DNA of 64,000 nucleotides from Sycon ciliatum (taxonomy: Eukaryota; Porifera; Calcarea; Leucosolenida; Sycettidae): contig NC_088654.1 of NCBI RefSeq assembly GCF_964019385.1, positions 11,257,145 to 11,321,144 on the forward strand. Direction: 5' to 3'. Below, piece by piece: positions 51,741-63,285 of the stretch. The notes beneath the pieces are model-generated. The model worked only from the letters and a program-made list of their open reading frames with translations, was not told the origin of the DNA and ran no database searches. The translations under genes were made by a program, and so were the position numbers. Positions within the stretch are counted from its first letter, which is position 1. Each line of letters opens with the position of its first letter.

Positions 51741-52195
51741 GCTACACCTCTCCTTCCATCATGACCGAACATTAACTATACCTCTTCAGCGGCAAGCTTC
51801 TTTTAATTATTAGAGCAATCATCCCTAGCCTGCAGTCCACAGTCATGGCTGCTAGAATCCAGAGGTTATGACTTCGTAACTTGCATGCATAATGCACATG
51901 TACGTGGAGTTTTGTGACTACCCGTCACTATCTCGTCTGCCCCAGGATACCTGAAAAAGGCTGATTCACTCGCATTTTCTGCTACATGTACTGTAGCAAC
52001 ATAAGAAAGAACTTTGAAGAAGACGAGTTCGAGCATACAATAAAGTATTGCCATGATTTCTACCCTGCTTTTCATTGAAAACACTATCTGCATGACCTCC
52101 GAGCCCTTTACCATGCAGACCACCATCACTGATCAGGTCACTGGTGCATTGTACACAATTGTGTAGCCCACATACTAGAACGGTGGTACAGTCAT
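51741..52195. other. Non-coding stretch
   Basis: No exon or repeat family recognised. Confidence 0.4.
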
Positions 52196-52292
52196 GTAGT
52201 TATGCTCCTACCTCCGAAAGGATGAAAAATTATGCTCCAAATTTTCAACCGCCAAATTATGCCAATAATTATGCCGGCATAATCCGCCGGCG
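52196..52292. mobile_element. Truncated relative of the TAGGCACCGG MITE
   Basis: Several TTATGCTCC/TTATGCC motifs, then ATAATCCGCCGGCGCCTA, the right end of the 31838-32028 family. Confidence 0.55.
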
Positions 52293-52646
52293 CCTAGTTC
52301 CAAACAATAGAACCATGGCAGAGTGATGGGATCGGATTCCATTGAGCTGCACTGTGGTACTGTACCAGGAGGTTAAGACAAGAGGTCAAAGTTCTTGATT
52401 TTCAGTGTAAGACCATGCTACGGTGGAGCCACCGAGAATTGAAGAAAATGAAGAAACAAAACAAGCCATCATTATTCATTTCCGATGTTGAGCCAATATT
52501 AACATGTAAAGAGAAAAGGACCTAATACTAATAGTTACTAGTTATGACTAACAGTTCACCAAGGTAACGAGATAATTATACAGTCAGATAGTGCGACAAC
52601 GAGGCACAAAACTGACAAGATATTGAGACATTCGACGACCTGACAC

Positions 52647-53135
52647 CAGCCCTTTCCCAAAGATGCTCGCCACTTTTTTCGCAACTTTTCGTTGTTTAGG
52701 AAGAAATCGCAAGTTTCGCAAGTTTCGCAACCTTCTTCATTTTTGGTAGCGTGTTCGCAACTTTTCTGCAACCTTGGACCCATAGCATATGGGGTGAAAA
52801 GATCAAGTCACGGACTACATGTCGGAGAAATGCATGCTCGCTCATTTCTCGCCTGCTATCAGACTCATTTGAGAGAAACAGTAGATCAACGGTAGGTACG
52901 ATCATGTGCATTCCCTTTTTCCGTGCTCTGGAATGATGTAGGATACATGCAACAGGCTACCGGCACTTTTGGTGGTTTCTGCACTAGAACTCTCCAATTT
53001 TGAGTCAGTTGCGATTTTGGCAATATTTGAGCTTTTTATGAAAACATGGATGCGATTTCAGGAACTAGCACTTGTTTTGGCACGGTTGCGAAAAGCATAA
53101 GTTGCGAAAGATTATGGCATCTTTGGGAAAGGGCT
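52647..53135. mobile_element. Uninterrupted copy of the AGCCCTTTCCCAAAG element
   Basis: 489 bp with TIRs AGCCCTTTCCCAAAGATGC and GCATCTTTGGGAAAGGGCT. It reveals the insertion seen in the 41060-42212 copy. Confidence 0.85.
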
Positions 53136-53545
53136 ATCACCAGGGATACAAGCTACTTATAGAGACGCTCCGTTTCCAGCGCGACAAACACCTCGCGAAC
53201 TCCCATGGAGGGAGTACGCGGAAAACACAGCAAAGTACTGAACATCAGAAGCCACAGAACGCAAAACGAGGGCCGAAACGAGTGCCCATTTTGCCTTAAC
53301 GATAACCAATAACACTAACGATCGATTTATGGGTTTTACCGATTTTCCGAACAAGTTTTATACGTGTCATGTTGGAAATCAGTATACAGCGAAAACAATT
53401 AAAATTTGTTCAACTACCTGTATATACAGGTACGTATCGGGTGAAAGATCCACACAGGCCCAAAAAAGACCAAACAAATTTGCAATGTGATATGAGCAGT
53501 GTTCCTCTGCCATTAAACATCAACGATCAGTCCTCTGTCTTCTAG
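53136..53545. other. Non-coding stretch
   Basis: No recognised exon; presumably intron of the gene whose exon starts at 53546. Confidence 0.35.
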
Positions 53546-53671
53546 AATGGAGAAGGGTCGACTGGAATCGACAATCCAGTCGATGATCGACTTCGTCAAC
53601 ATGCCTGAGCGCCTGATGTCGCACGTTCGGAAGTTACCTGTGCCGAAGAACGACGTGACAAAACAGACCCG
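53546..53671 (+). CDS. Exon of an unidentified gene
   Basis: After acceptor GTCTTCTAG the frame reads MEKGRLESTIQSMIDFVNMP, ERLMSHVRKLPVPKNDVTKQ, T, and ends in phase 2 at GTTGGT. It joins in frame to 55998-56076, giving Arg at the junction and a stop there. The preceding A before ATG and a strong acceptor suggest an internal exon, but no upstream exon was found. I do not recognise the protein. Confidence 0.45.
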
Positions 53672-53859
53672 GTTGGTTGGCAGCTAGCTCTTGGAGGTGG
53701 CAAGAGTAGATAAGCAGTGTATCTGCTCTTGGTGGCGGGTATGTGCTGTTGCTTGGCTATCAACCCAGTCACAGTAATCCTCCCTACAGTGTGTACAGTG
53801 TGTACAGTGTGCCGTCACTTGCCAGTGCACTAGTGAAGGCGTGGACGGTCCCGGCGAAC

Positions 53860-55455
53860 ATGGCTGAGAAGAGAAAGCTAAGGCGATATACCATTGCGGA
53901 GAAATGCGCCATCCTTCAGGAGGTCGACGCGGGAGCCAAACGTAAAGACGTTGAAGAGAAGCACGGTATACACAAAAGCACGTTGGCAAGGTTAATCCTG
54001 GATCGCGAGCGTATCGCAAATAGCTCGGCCAAATCAACAGTTCAAGGTTTACAGTCAAAACTCACCGTTCGGCAACCGAGATTCTGCGAGATGGACGCCA
54101 TCATACTGGAATGGCTTCAGCAGGAAATTTGCCAATCTGCGACGACGACAACGAAAGTCCTTTACGGGTCTGACCTGCGGGAAAAAGCTCAGTACATATA
54201 ACGAGCGCTGGCTTCGCGTGGAATCAATCTGTACAAAGACGAGAAGCTTAACATGAAATACTGGGTTAGACGCTTTAGGGAACGGTATGGCATATCCGCC
54301 GGCAGAGTGAGTGTTGATGAGAGTACTGCTGGTAGTGCTACGGCATGTGAATCTCCAGGAAAAAAGGAGACACCCATTGAGCAGATTGAGAAGGAGTTTG
54401 ACGAGAATGACATTTTTAACGCATGCAAAACTGGAATGCAATGGCGAATGACTACTGAAACTGCATTCCTGGATGAAAGGCGGAAGCGGAATGCAGATAT
54501 GATTGGAGAACGATTAATTGTTCTTGGTAGTGCGAGTGCTGCGGGGGAAAAGCTCCCTCTCTTCGTCGTCGGCAGTTGTAACCTGCCAAATTGCTGTGAA
54601 GGAGACGTGAACAACTCGGTCACATATCGAATGCACAAACTGGCTTGGATAACAGGCGAGGTGTTCGAGACTTGGCTGTGGACGCTGGACAATCAGATGA
54701 AAGCTTCTGGCAGGACCATTGCCATAGTACTGGACAAGTATTCAGCTTACCCCGATATCGACGGTTTGAGCAACGTGAAAATATTCTTTCTTCCACCGAA
54801 GGCCTCGCGTACGAATCAACCACTGTGTTCTGGAATCATCACCGACCTCAAGAGGTCCTACCGTTATCTGCTGTTGAAGCAATGCCTTGCGTGTCACGAG
54901 TCTGGTGTACCGTTCAGCTTGGACTTGCTCCAGGCGCTGGAGTGGCTGAGTAGCTCGTGGAATTCCCTCAAGGTGGCCACCATTGTCCGTGGCTTCCGTG
55001 CTGCTGGCTTTTGCCATTCTTCTACCCATAGGCCACAGAAACCTGCAGCAAGTAGTATTGCAGCTAGCAGTAGCGACTCCACGCTTGATGGAGCAGAGGG
55101 GGCATTGTGGAAGCAGGCACAAGACACACATCTGGTAAAGAGTGGAGCAACATTTCAGGACTACGTCAACATCGACAATAAGCTGCTGGCCAATCCATCT
55201 TCGTTTGAAGCCACAGTTGACATGATCCTAGGTCGATCTCCAGGCCATGATGAACTGGAAGGTGGCAACAATGAGGGAGAGGGTGCTGCTATGCATACAC
55301 CTGAAGAGCAGCCTACACCATCATTCAAGGAAGCCCTGAATAGTCTGAGTGCTGCTCTAACCTATATGGAGTCCATACCCGGAACTGTCGAGCATTGCCT
55401 TGCTGTGGCACGTGCGCAGGATACGTGTGTCGATGCTCAACTAAATTTGCAATAG
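53860..55455 (+). pseudogene. Degenerate pogo/Tigger-type DDE transposase
   Basis: One frame from ATG 53860 spans 532 codons, broken only by TAA at 54199-54201. The N-terminus RRYTIAEKCAILQEVDAG...KHGIHKSTLARLI is a CENP-B/psq-type helix-turn-helix. The DDE part is recognisable (ERLIVLGSASAAGEKLPLFV, TYRMHKLAWITGEVFETWL, LSNVKIFFLPPKASRTNQPL) but the catalytic positions are changed. The usual NADETG is NACKTG, the second motif is VLDKYSAYP (Asp kept) and the third reads QPLCSG where PLDQG is expected. So two of three acids are lost. A serine-rich and acidic C-terminus follows. It lies within the presumed intron between 53671 and 55998. A domesticated function cannot be excluded, but the stop argues against it. 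Confidence 0.85.
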
Positions 55456-55607
55456 CAACTGCGGCTATATCACCAGTACTCACTTGCGTCTTTCGAGTCT
55501 TTCAAGCTCAAGTCTCTCTCTTTCACGCATACACACCTTCTGTAGAAGTCTTAATCCTTGTTTTGTTAGACGTACCTGACCTTGCTAATGGAAATCACTC
55601 TCTCACT

Positions 55608-55712
<105 letters not shown>

Positions 55713-55997
55713 TTCACGCATAAAAACCAGGGGTGAAACGATTACACTTTTCAACTATCGGTTAACCTACCCTTGTATTGATTCGATTGTCGATTATGAT
55801 ATCGATTACTGTGTCCTAGAAATTGCCGCGGCAGACCAGCACAAAGCTTAACACAGCCCTACTGTAAAAGTCTCAATCCTCGTCTGTTAGACTTACCTGC
55901 CCTTGTTAATGGTAACTAGTCTGTTTGTCTGTCTGTGTCTCTCTCTCTCTCTTCCTCTGTCTATGCCCCCCCCCCCCCTCCCCCCTCCCCTCTACAG

Positions 55998-56076
55998 CAT
56001 GGTGTGTTTTATGTACGATGATCCCGCAACCTTTGGTCGGTGGGTACCCCGCTCCTCACCAGCACAGCTCATGTAG
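55998..56076 (+). CDS. Last exon of the unidentified gene
   Basis: Acceptor CCCCTCTACAG after a pyrimidine-rich tract, then MVCFMYDDPATFGRWVPRSS then PAQLM and TAG. The single base before ATG completes Arg with the exon at 53546-53671. AATAAA at about 56195 fits a polyadenylation signal 120 bp downstream. Confidence 0.5.
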
Positions 56077-56443
56077 CAGCCGCACGCCCGTTGTCAGTTG
56101 TTGTTGTGAACCCTCTGATTCTCTAAATTGTTGTTGTTGTTTTTTATTGGAATTCGCAAAACCAAACGGGCAATACGCCCGATTACATGGAAGCGAATAA
56201 AAGAACGCTAAGAATGAGGCATTTTGGTGCATATTATTTCAAGTGGAAATACTGATCCCGGGAGGTACTACAAATAGGTACTGTACAATGAAAATCTGAA
56301 AAGGCGATGATAATGTCGTTTACCATGCTGCAAGCAGCTACATGTAGAAGGAAAAACAACAAGAAAGACGTTGTATCTCATGTACTGGACAAACAGAGCT
56401 AACAGGAAAAGACCGTTCGTTAAAATGCCTATACATATTGTCC

Positions 56444-56444
<1 letters not shown>

Positions 56445-56492
<48 letters not shown>

Positions 56493-56535
56493 CGTGTGTG
56501 TGTGTGTGTGCGTGTGCGTGTGTGTGTGTGTGCGT
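56445..56535. repeat. (GT)n microsatellite
   Basis: About 90 bp GT with GCGT interruptions. Confidence 0.95.
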
Positions 56536-57098
56536 ATCACTGTTTCTCTTCTTTAAAAACGTTTATGGCCTGAGAGTGTCAGGACCGAACGACCACACGG
56601 CACGAGGACAACTATTGACACATATACATTTCACTTGATCGAGCAATAAGTCAGTCGAAGACCGCCAATTATTTACAGCATGAAAACGGCGTATATCAAA
56701 AAAAATGACAGCGTATGCAGTAAATCGCACATAGCGCATATTATAGCGTATACAATGCAGTAAACATCAGCGGTACGGAGGAGTCGAGATACAACGTCGA
56801 AACGAAGCCAATGTCATAAGCGAGAAGGCCTTTCACACTTGAGAACTTGTGGTTTTGTAACAGTTGTACATTTGTTCGACTTTTGTTTTGTTGCCCCTCT
56901 TTCCGTCTGTATGTGCACTGCAGTAAAAAACAACAACAAAAAAAGCTGACTACAGAACTTCACAAGGGACAAACCTGTGAAACCGAGAAAAGAGGAAACT
57001 TCTCGCAATTAGGTCAAGTGAAGAAATTAGTTGGGGCTTACCTAGTACCTGTGTGTTGATTTCAACACGGTCATGGTGCGCTGCTGTGTTGTACGAGT
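56536..57098. other. Non-coding stretch
   Basis: No exon recognised. Confidence 0.4.
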
Positions 57099-57135
57099 CA
57101 GGGAGTCGTAAAATACCGGTATTTTACGACTCCTG
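57099..57135. mobile_element. Palindromic mobile element with 8-bp target duplication, copy 3
   Basis: 37 bp, identical to the 47596 copy except one C missing in the right half. GTACGAGT occurs on both sides (57091-57098, 57136-57143). Confidence 0.9.
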
Positions 57136-57508
57136 GTACGAGTTCGAGTTTCGCACTTTTAGATCTGCAGGTCATTCTTTTTAGACGTTCTCGCGTGATT
57201 ATTCTCTCCACATAATGCATAAAAATCACATAGGTGCAGGTATGCAGCTCACAATGTTCTCCTTGAATTGCAATGGACAAAAAGATCCACGAACTATGCC
57301 CAGCCCTCCTCCAATGTCACAGGAACTGTCGACTGTCGTACTATGATCTAGCAGATGTGCCCAGCTGCCCAGGCAAGCTTTGCGTTCTATCTTGACTTGT
57401 TGTCGTATGGGAGCTGTGTCGAGTGCCGCTGAGTGTGTGTATGTGCGTTGTGTTGAAATCGCTGGTCTCCAACAGCATTTGTCCCGAAGGGTCGGATCAC
57501 CATCACAG

Positions 57509-58848
57509 GTCAGCTAGCATCGGACGAAGTGCCGGAGCTAGGAAGAGCTAGGCTGTCGGGATCTGTGGGACCGATTGGCATGTCATCCCGTGTGGGCACT
57601 GAGCCTGTAAACGCTGAACGGAACTCGGAGGACAGCGCAGGGTGCGGATGTGATGGGACTAGCTGTCGCGAACCACGGCTCCGAGACCTTGCCACGGCCA
57701 AGTCGGAGCCGGTAGGCATGCACCCATCGGCTGCATCGCGCTCGCAGTTCATGTGTCGAACCGCATCCGCTCCAACTCTGTCTGAGAGCTCGTCTAGAGC
57801 TGCGGATCTGCGGTGCACTTCACTGGATCGAAGGAACAGTAGTGGAGGACTGAACTACTGGCGAGGTCGCATGTTCTACTCCATGTATACGCATTCGCTC
57901 GACGAAAACGTTTCGCTAGCAATCCCTTTACGACGGCACTCGCTAGAATACAAATCTCTGCCCAGAAAGAGACGCCAGTCTGCGGACAGCGTTTCCAAGC
58001 ACAGCAGCTTTCCTGGGATGCTCGGCAGCCACGAACCATACAATCTATCAACGCGTTCGCCTAGCGTCTCCGACCGTGACGATGACGACGACAAGTCTAA
58101 CTTCGCGAGGCAAGGTTCCGGCCAATCAGTGGACAGTTCGAACGGGTCCTCGTCCTCGTCGAGTGACAGCAACAAAGAGGAGCTTTCACCGTCTAAGCAT
58201 CGCAGGGTGTCCTTCTCATCCAAACAGCCACGACGACGCCATTCTCCAGCAGTCGAACAGAAGAACGCATCCGTCGAGAGATGCCAGCGATCACTCTCTT
58301 TGCATGATAACGGTTGGGAGCGGTTTGCGCACGGGGATTTCCGTGTGTGTGCGGCTTGTTTGACGTTCGGCAGAGTGGCCATTGCGGCCGCTCGGCAAAA
58401 GGATCTCCTGCTGCGATTTCAACACGAGACGCTGTCCAGTGTGCGCGAGGAAAAGTGGGAGCAGCCGCGCCTCACTCGATCGCACAGCGACGGGTTTGAG
58501 CCCGGTGCCATGGCCGAAAATGGCATACAGCTCCCTGGCGAAAGGAGCCCAGACGAGGATGCTGCTGCTCGTCGCGCTTTTGACGAAGAGTTCGAAGCGA
58601 GTATCGATAAGTGTGTGCAGGTGCTTGACGAGGTCGGTCGGAGATGCGAGGAAGAGATGACGTCAAGGTGCAAAGGTCGACGAACCGCGTTTCGTCTGCA
58701 GTGCCAGGAACGGAGGACCTGGAGTTGCGTGGGTTCCGGAGATCGAAAAAGCTCTGGTCACGGCGATCGTGTTGGTGGGTCACTGCGTTCCTTGAGTGAG
58801 GAAGATGTGATCTCGTTCGGCGCAACCATCATCAACAAAGCGCTCTAA
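57509..58848 (+). CDS. Large Ser/Arg-rich exon of an unidentified protein (3' end of gene)
   Basis: After acceptor ATCACAG the frame (entering with one base from a previous exon) is open for 446 codons to TAA at 58846-58848. The first in-frame ATG is 57580. The sequence is rich in Ser, Arg and Asp. It contains several basophilic-kinase-like sites (RRHSLEYK, RTRSHSDG-type), a DRDDDDDK acidic stretch, and a charged helix-prone end (AFDEEFEASIDKCVQVLDEV, GRRCEEEMTSRCKGRRTAF). No known domain recognised. The even codon use and length argue for a real exon. It could also be a single-exon gene starting at 57580. Confidence 0.55.
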
Positions 58849-59116
58849 AGCTAACTGCATAGTTACGTAGACGTACACTGCTTCTTGTACTTGTAGCTTG
58901 TGATGTGCTGTCACGTCATGCCAGGGAAACTCACTTACACAAACAAGGCATTACACACTGTGCTAGTACATGTACCGGTATGACGACTGTGTACTTGTAA
59001 GGAAATTGTTATAATTATTATCACATCACGAGCAACGACTAACATCTTGACTACTGTAACAGAATAGATCGCAAGGGCATTTGAAGAAAATCATTTTCCT
59101 CTTTCTTCAAGAGAGC

Positions 59117-59338
59117 ATGTCTGAGAATACCAAAGTATGTGTGCAAGTGGATCTCTCCGATTTCGCTCAAAATTTGCAGGTAGGTTGCCTTTGGGGTGTG
59201 GATCGACTGTGCAAAGCCCTTGAAAAAGTTTCTGAAGGGAACCTTGAAATTTGCATACCCCTCAAAAATGGCCGAAATATCACATTATTTATGGGTCTAG
59301 AAACGAGTCACGCCACAGCGTATACGAACAAGCTATGA
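59117..59338 (+). CDS. Duplicated small ORF, left arm
   Basis: 73 codons, MSENTKVCVQVDLSDFAQNL ... AYTNKL, unrecognised. A GTAGGT donor-like site after AQNLQ (59179) would make the start a first exon of 21 codons. The right arm has the same ORF at 61968-62189. Confidence 0.3.
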   Translation: MSENTKVCVQVDLSDFAQNLQVGCLWGVDRLCKALEKVSEGNLEICIPLKNGRNITLFMGLETSHATAYTNKL

Positions 59339-59925
59339 ACAAAACTCCATCAAGCCAACATTGCCTCACCTTAGAAGAGTTCCTGGAGCAGTACCGCTTA
59401 GCCACGCCAGCATCCCAGAAGACGAGGTCCATCACCCCCTGACGCCACAAATGATCGTCTTGAAAATAGCCAATTTACAAGCGCTGGCAAAACAGCCAGC
59501 TACGTCCTCAATTGGCCAGAACTATACACCGGCAGATAGTAGAACACCTCTTCTAGCGCTGAGGACATGTCCCCCATCTTCCTTTCGGGGTTTTATTGAA
59601 ATAAACTTTTTTGAATTTTTCCACTCGACCATGCTGAAATACGGCCAAAGTCATACCTGCGCAGGAAAGCTCGCCCCGTCGCGACGTCTCCTCAGCAATT
59701 TCTACTCCAACACTACTCCCAAGGCCGCAGAACAAAGTGTAGTTTTGACTCTGACAAGGAAAAGCAGCGGTGATCACTTGTCACTCCAAACGACAAGCTT
59801 CTCCTTGCGCCACCTTTTTGTGCGACTGTTGATGCAAAAGTGACTGAAGGCCTGAGCGCAGTTTTTGAATTTTATTGCAAGATGCACGGTGAAATCACGT
59901 GCCTTGTGACGCAAGAATGCCAAGT

Positions 59926-61379
59926 CGCGTGGCCCACGGCTCACGAGATTTCAGAGTCATGTCACCTTCGTCAAGTGCGGTTGAGTGGGTTGTTACTCGC
60001 CTTGAACGCCCGTTGGTCTGGAAGTCATCCCACTTGTGTTGTTACTGCGCTCAAGAACACGCTGGGACAGTGGGAGTGTTGTAGGCCTACGAACCGGGAC
60101 TTTCCCTGACCATGTAGGTCGAAGACCAGTGAAATGATGATGAAATCACATTCTTTATGACGTAAGAAATCTCTCATGCAGTTCACGCGACAAGTGCGTG
60201 CAGTCAGTGCTACTCGCGTGCCAGTCAACACAGGGACCGAGCTAGCCGCTTTTGTCGAGCATCGACATGAAAACAAGGGACTTTTACTGTTGGACTATGT
60301 TCGGGATTGCAGGAGGTAAGTGTGAAAGACGAATAACTCTCCATGCTGTATGGGGCATATTTCAACGGCTTGCTGCCATTGCAACACTCCTAGGACAGTT
60401 TGTTGGGGTACTCACAGTGCCTGCTCTAGACATTCAACACAGCCCGGTCAGAGTGTACCTGGCGCATGCAGGCCAGCCGGGTCAAGCCGGGTCAGATCAT
60501 CCGGCAGAAAAACAACCAAAAAGCCTGCTCAAAACGCAGGAAACAGAAAGGCGAATTTATTACCGGAAATCGGAAATTTTAGAGAACAAGGCGAACTATC
60601 AAAGTCCGCAAACGTAAAAGGTAAACGACATTACGTGAAGAATGCAAAGCAGTTCCATTGGATTCTGATTTAACAATTTGAAAAAAAGGAATTCTGTTTT
60701 CTAATTATTGCTAGTAGCAGGACGAACGACCAAATCCATCGCCGCTCATCTTCCTTTGGAAATGCGTCTTGCACAAAGCGCATGACATGGATAGACTAGC
60801 ATGGTCGTAGTCCAGCCAGGGTCGACCTTTCTTCCAAGAGTCTTGGAAAGGTGAGATCTTTTTCTCTTCGCTGCGGGCTCCATCATCCAAATCACCAGTC
60901 GGCTGAAAAATTGCAACTGTGTCAAAGTAACGCTTTTGACTGCCTGCCCCATCGACTTTGTATGTCCTGACTTCCTGCTCGCCGCTAACTGGCCAGATCG
61001 TGCTCGAACCAGTTGACGTGACCGCAGTTGACCCTAGCCGAGTTTCTGTCGCTTGTAGACTGTAGTGTGTACGGTTGCGCTAGACTTGCAAGAGATGGGG
61101 TCCGCTAGTCGTAAAATACCGGAATTTTATGAATCCATTGTCAGTTTGAGACATTTTTCAGCCGGGTCAGACTGGACCCGGTGTTATCTGTTCAGCCAGG
61201 TCGTGCAGTTCCCCAGCCGGGCGCGTGACCCGGCTGACCCGGCTCTCCAGCAGGCCCTGACTCAGCAGTTCAAGCAGGAAATGAAGCTCATCTTACCTCT
61301 GCCATCATGGTCTGTTCCGAGTAGCGTTCCAGGCACTTTCACGATCGTTAGCCGCGTATCGTGATGCAGGAAGCGTCAT
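59926..61379. other. Spacer of the inverted duplication
   Basis: Contains GCCGGGTCA/TGACCCGGC motifs at about 60478 and 61158-61240, and a degenerate piece of the palindromic element (AGTCGTAAAATACCGG, 61102). No recognised gene. Confidence 0.45.
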
Positions 61380-61967
61380 CCTACGTCACAGAGCACGCGA
61401 TCTCACCGTGCATCTTGCAATATAATAAAATTCAAAAACTGCGCTCAGGCCTTCAGTCACTTTTGCATCAACAGTCGCACAAAAAATTATTGGTGGCGCA
61501 AGGAGAAGCTTGTCGTTTGGAGTGACAAGTGATCACCGCTGCTTTTCCTTGTCAGAGTCAACACTACACTTTGTTCTGCAGCCTTGGGAGTAGTGTTGGA
61601 GTAGAAATTGCTGAGGAGACGTCGCGGAGGGGCGAGCTTTCCTGCGCAGGTATGACTTTGGCCGTATTTCAGCATGGTCGAGTGGAAAAATTCAAAAAAG
61701 TTTATTTCAATAAAACCCCAAAAGGAAGATGGGAGACATGTCCTCAGCGCTAGAAGAGGTGTTCTACTATCTGCCGGTGTATAGTTCTGGCCAATTGAGG
61801 ACGTAGCTGGCTGTTTTGCCAGCGCTTGTAAATTGGCTATTTTCAAGACGATCATTTGTGGCGTCAGGGGGTGATGGACCTCGTCTTCTGGGATGCTGGC
61901 GTGGCTAAGCGGTACTGCTCCAGGAACTCTTCTAAGGTGAGGCAATGTTGGCTTGATGGAGTTTTGT

Positions 61968-62189
61968 TCATAGCTTGTTCGTATACGCTGTGACGTGACT
62001 CGTTTCTAGACCCATAAATAATGTGATATTTCGGCCATTTTTGAGGGGTATGCAAATTTCAAGGTTCCCTTCAGAAACTTTTTCAAGGGCTTTGCACAGT
62101 CGATCCACACCCCAAAGGCAACCTACCTGCAAATTTTGAGCGAAATCGGAGAGATCCACTTGCACACATACTTTGGTATTCTCAGACAT
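61968..62189 (-). CDS. Duplicated small ORF, right arm
   Basis: Same 73 codons as 59117-59338 with one residue changed (VTAY for ATAY). Function unknown. Confidence 0.3.
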   Translation of the reverse strand: MSENTKVCVQVDLSDFAQNLQVGCLWGVDRLCKALEKVSEGNLEICIPLKNGRNITLFMGLETSHVTAYTNKL

Positions 62190-62270
62190 GCTCTCTTAAA
62201 AATAATTTGAGTGGCATACTTTGAAGTCCAATTCTCCGTAGATGTTCTGAAACTGCAGCACATGCACTAC

Positions 62271-62448
62271 CGTATTCTCCGGAGTATAGTGCGCACTTTT
62301 AGATGTGCTATTTTAGGCCCTAAAATCGCAGGTGCGCACTATGCTCCGAATATAAAATGTATGTACTTCAATGAAGATTGAAGTGCGCAACCCCAATGAA
62401 GATTGGGGGTGTACAAAGGTGCGCATTATACTCCGGAAATACGGTATG
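62271..62448. mobile_element. MITE with TIR CCGTATTCTCCGGAGTATA
   Basis: Left ACCGTATTCTCCGGAGTATA and right TATACTCCGGAAATACGGTA are inverted. Internal GTGCGCACTATGCTCCG repeats the end motif. Confidence 0.8.
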
Positions 62449-63185
62449 AGCTGTGGCTGTCGCGAATTTGTCTCCATAAGTGAACATACAGGATGGTTTC
62501 TCTCTCAACTGAATCAGACCCCCTCGGGAATCAGACCGCTTTACACACAATTTCACTGTGTAATCGATGTGAGCGAGGGTGGACAAATATATCGTGCAAA
62601 GTGCAAATTGAAGTAGTTGTGTACCGGTATTACTTGCAGGGCCGCCGGAACCGGTCCGGTTGTCGCCGGACCAACTCTGGCTCAGGTCACCACCTAAGAT
62701 TCGTCTAAAAGCGGGGAGAAAAATTCTGGGTACATGTACATGTACATGTATTATTGCATTGATCATGTACTGTATATACATGCACCCATAGTGGGCCATA
62801 TATGATCCATGCAAAATTATTCCCTGTAGTTGACTCTGAAAACTTGTGAAAGGGCCAAATTCTGCGATTTGACCGAATTTTTCAAAAAAATATCTGGGGG
62901 AGATTCCCCGCACCTCCCCCCCCCCCCCCCCCCCCCGTCCCCTCAAACCGGACCAACCTCGCCCGCCTTCTGACGGGCCTGACTTGTCAATTACTCACAA
63001 GTCCAGAGCGGCCTGTGATGTGTAAATTGCAATAACCCACCCAGCGGCACAGAAGAAATTCTAAAAATGTTAACTAAAAGCAGGAGACCCAATGCTGTAG
63101 ACAGCAAGCTGTTTCGGCCAGAGTCAAAAAGCAGCGGGCAATGCAGGATACTGATGAATTAAATTGAATTTACAAAAAGACTGTC
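62449..63185. other. Non-coding stretch
   Basis: An R2 end fragment (62640-62680), TACATG repeats (62730-62750) and a C20 run (62916-62936). No gene. Confidence 0.5.
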
Positions 63186-63188
63186 ACT

Positions 63189-63247
63189 GGCCTATCACTG
63201 GCATACTAATGGCGACGATTTCGGCAGCACTCGGCAGTTCTTGCAAT
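63189..63247 (-). pseudogene. Duplicate of the last codons of the beta-helix gene
   Basis: Reads LQELPSAAEIVAISMPVIGQ then stop, nearly the same as the end of the neighbouring CDS (VQELPSAAEIVATGMSVIGQ). Preceded on its coding side by CTAGAGGCAG, which could be a splice acceptor. Confidence 0.6.
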
Positions 63248-63285
63248 CCTGCCTCTAGCCAAGTCTCACACGAACCGTGAATTTA

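Larger units (their letters stand above)
59110..62197. repeat. Large inverted duplication with about 815-bp arms
   Basis: Left arm about 59110-59925 and right arm about 61380-62197 are near-identical in opposite orientation, with a spacer of about 1.45 kb. Both arms carry the same reading frames: MSENTKVCVQVDLSDFAQNL... (59117-59338 plus; 62189-61968 minus) and SSQHCLTLEEFLEQYRLATP in an overlapping frame. The protein differences are few (ATAY/VTAY, PPSSFR/LPSSFW). Confidence 0.85.

Noticed and set aside
59251-59843. MPHLRRVPGAVPLSHAS... frame of 160 codons as a protein
   Set aside because: An overlapping frame (LTLEEFLEQYRLATP) is at least as protein-like; both are kept in the two arms simply because the arms are nearly identical.
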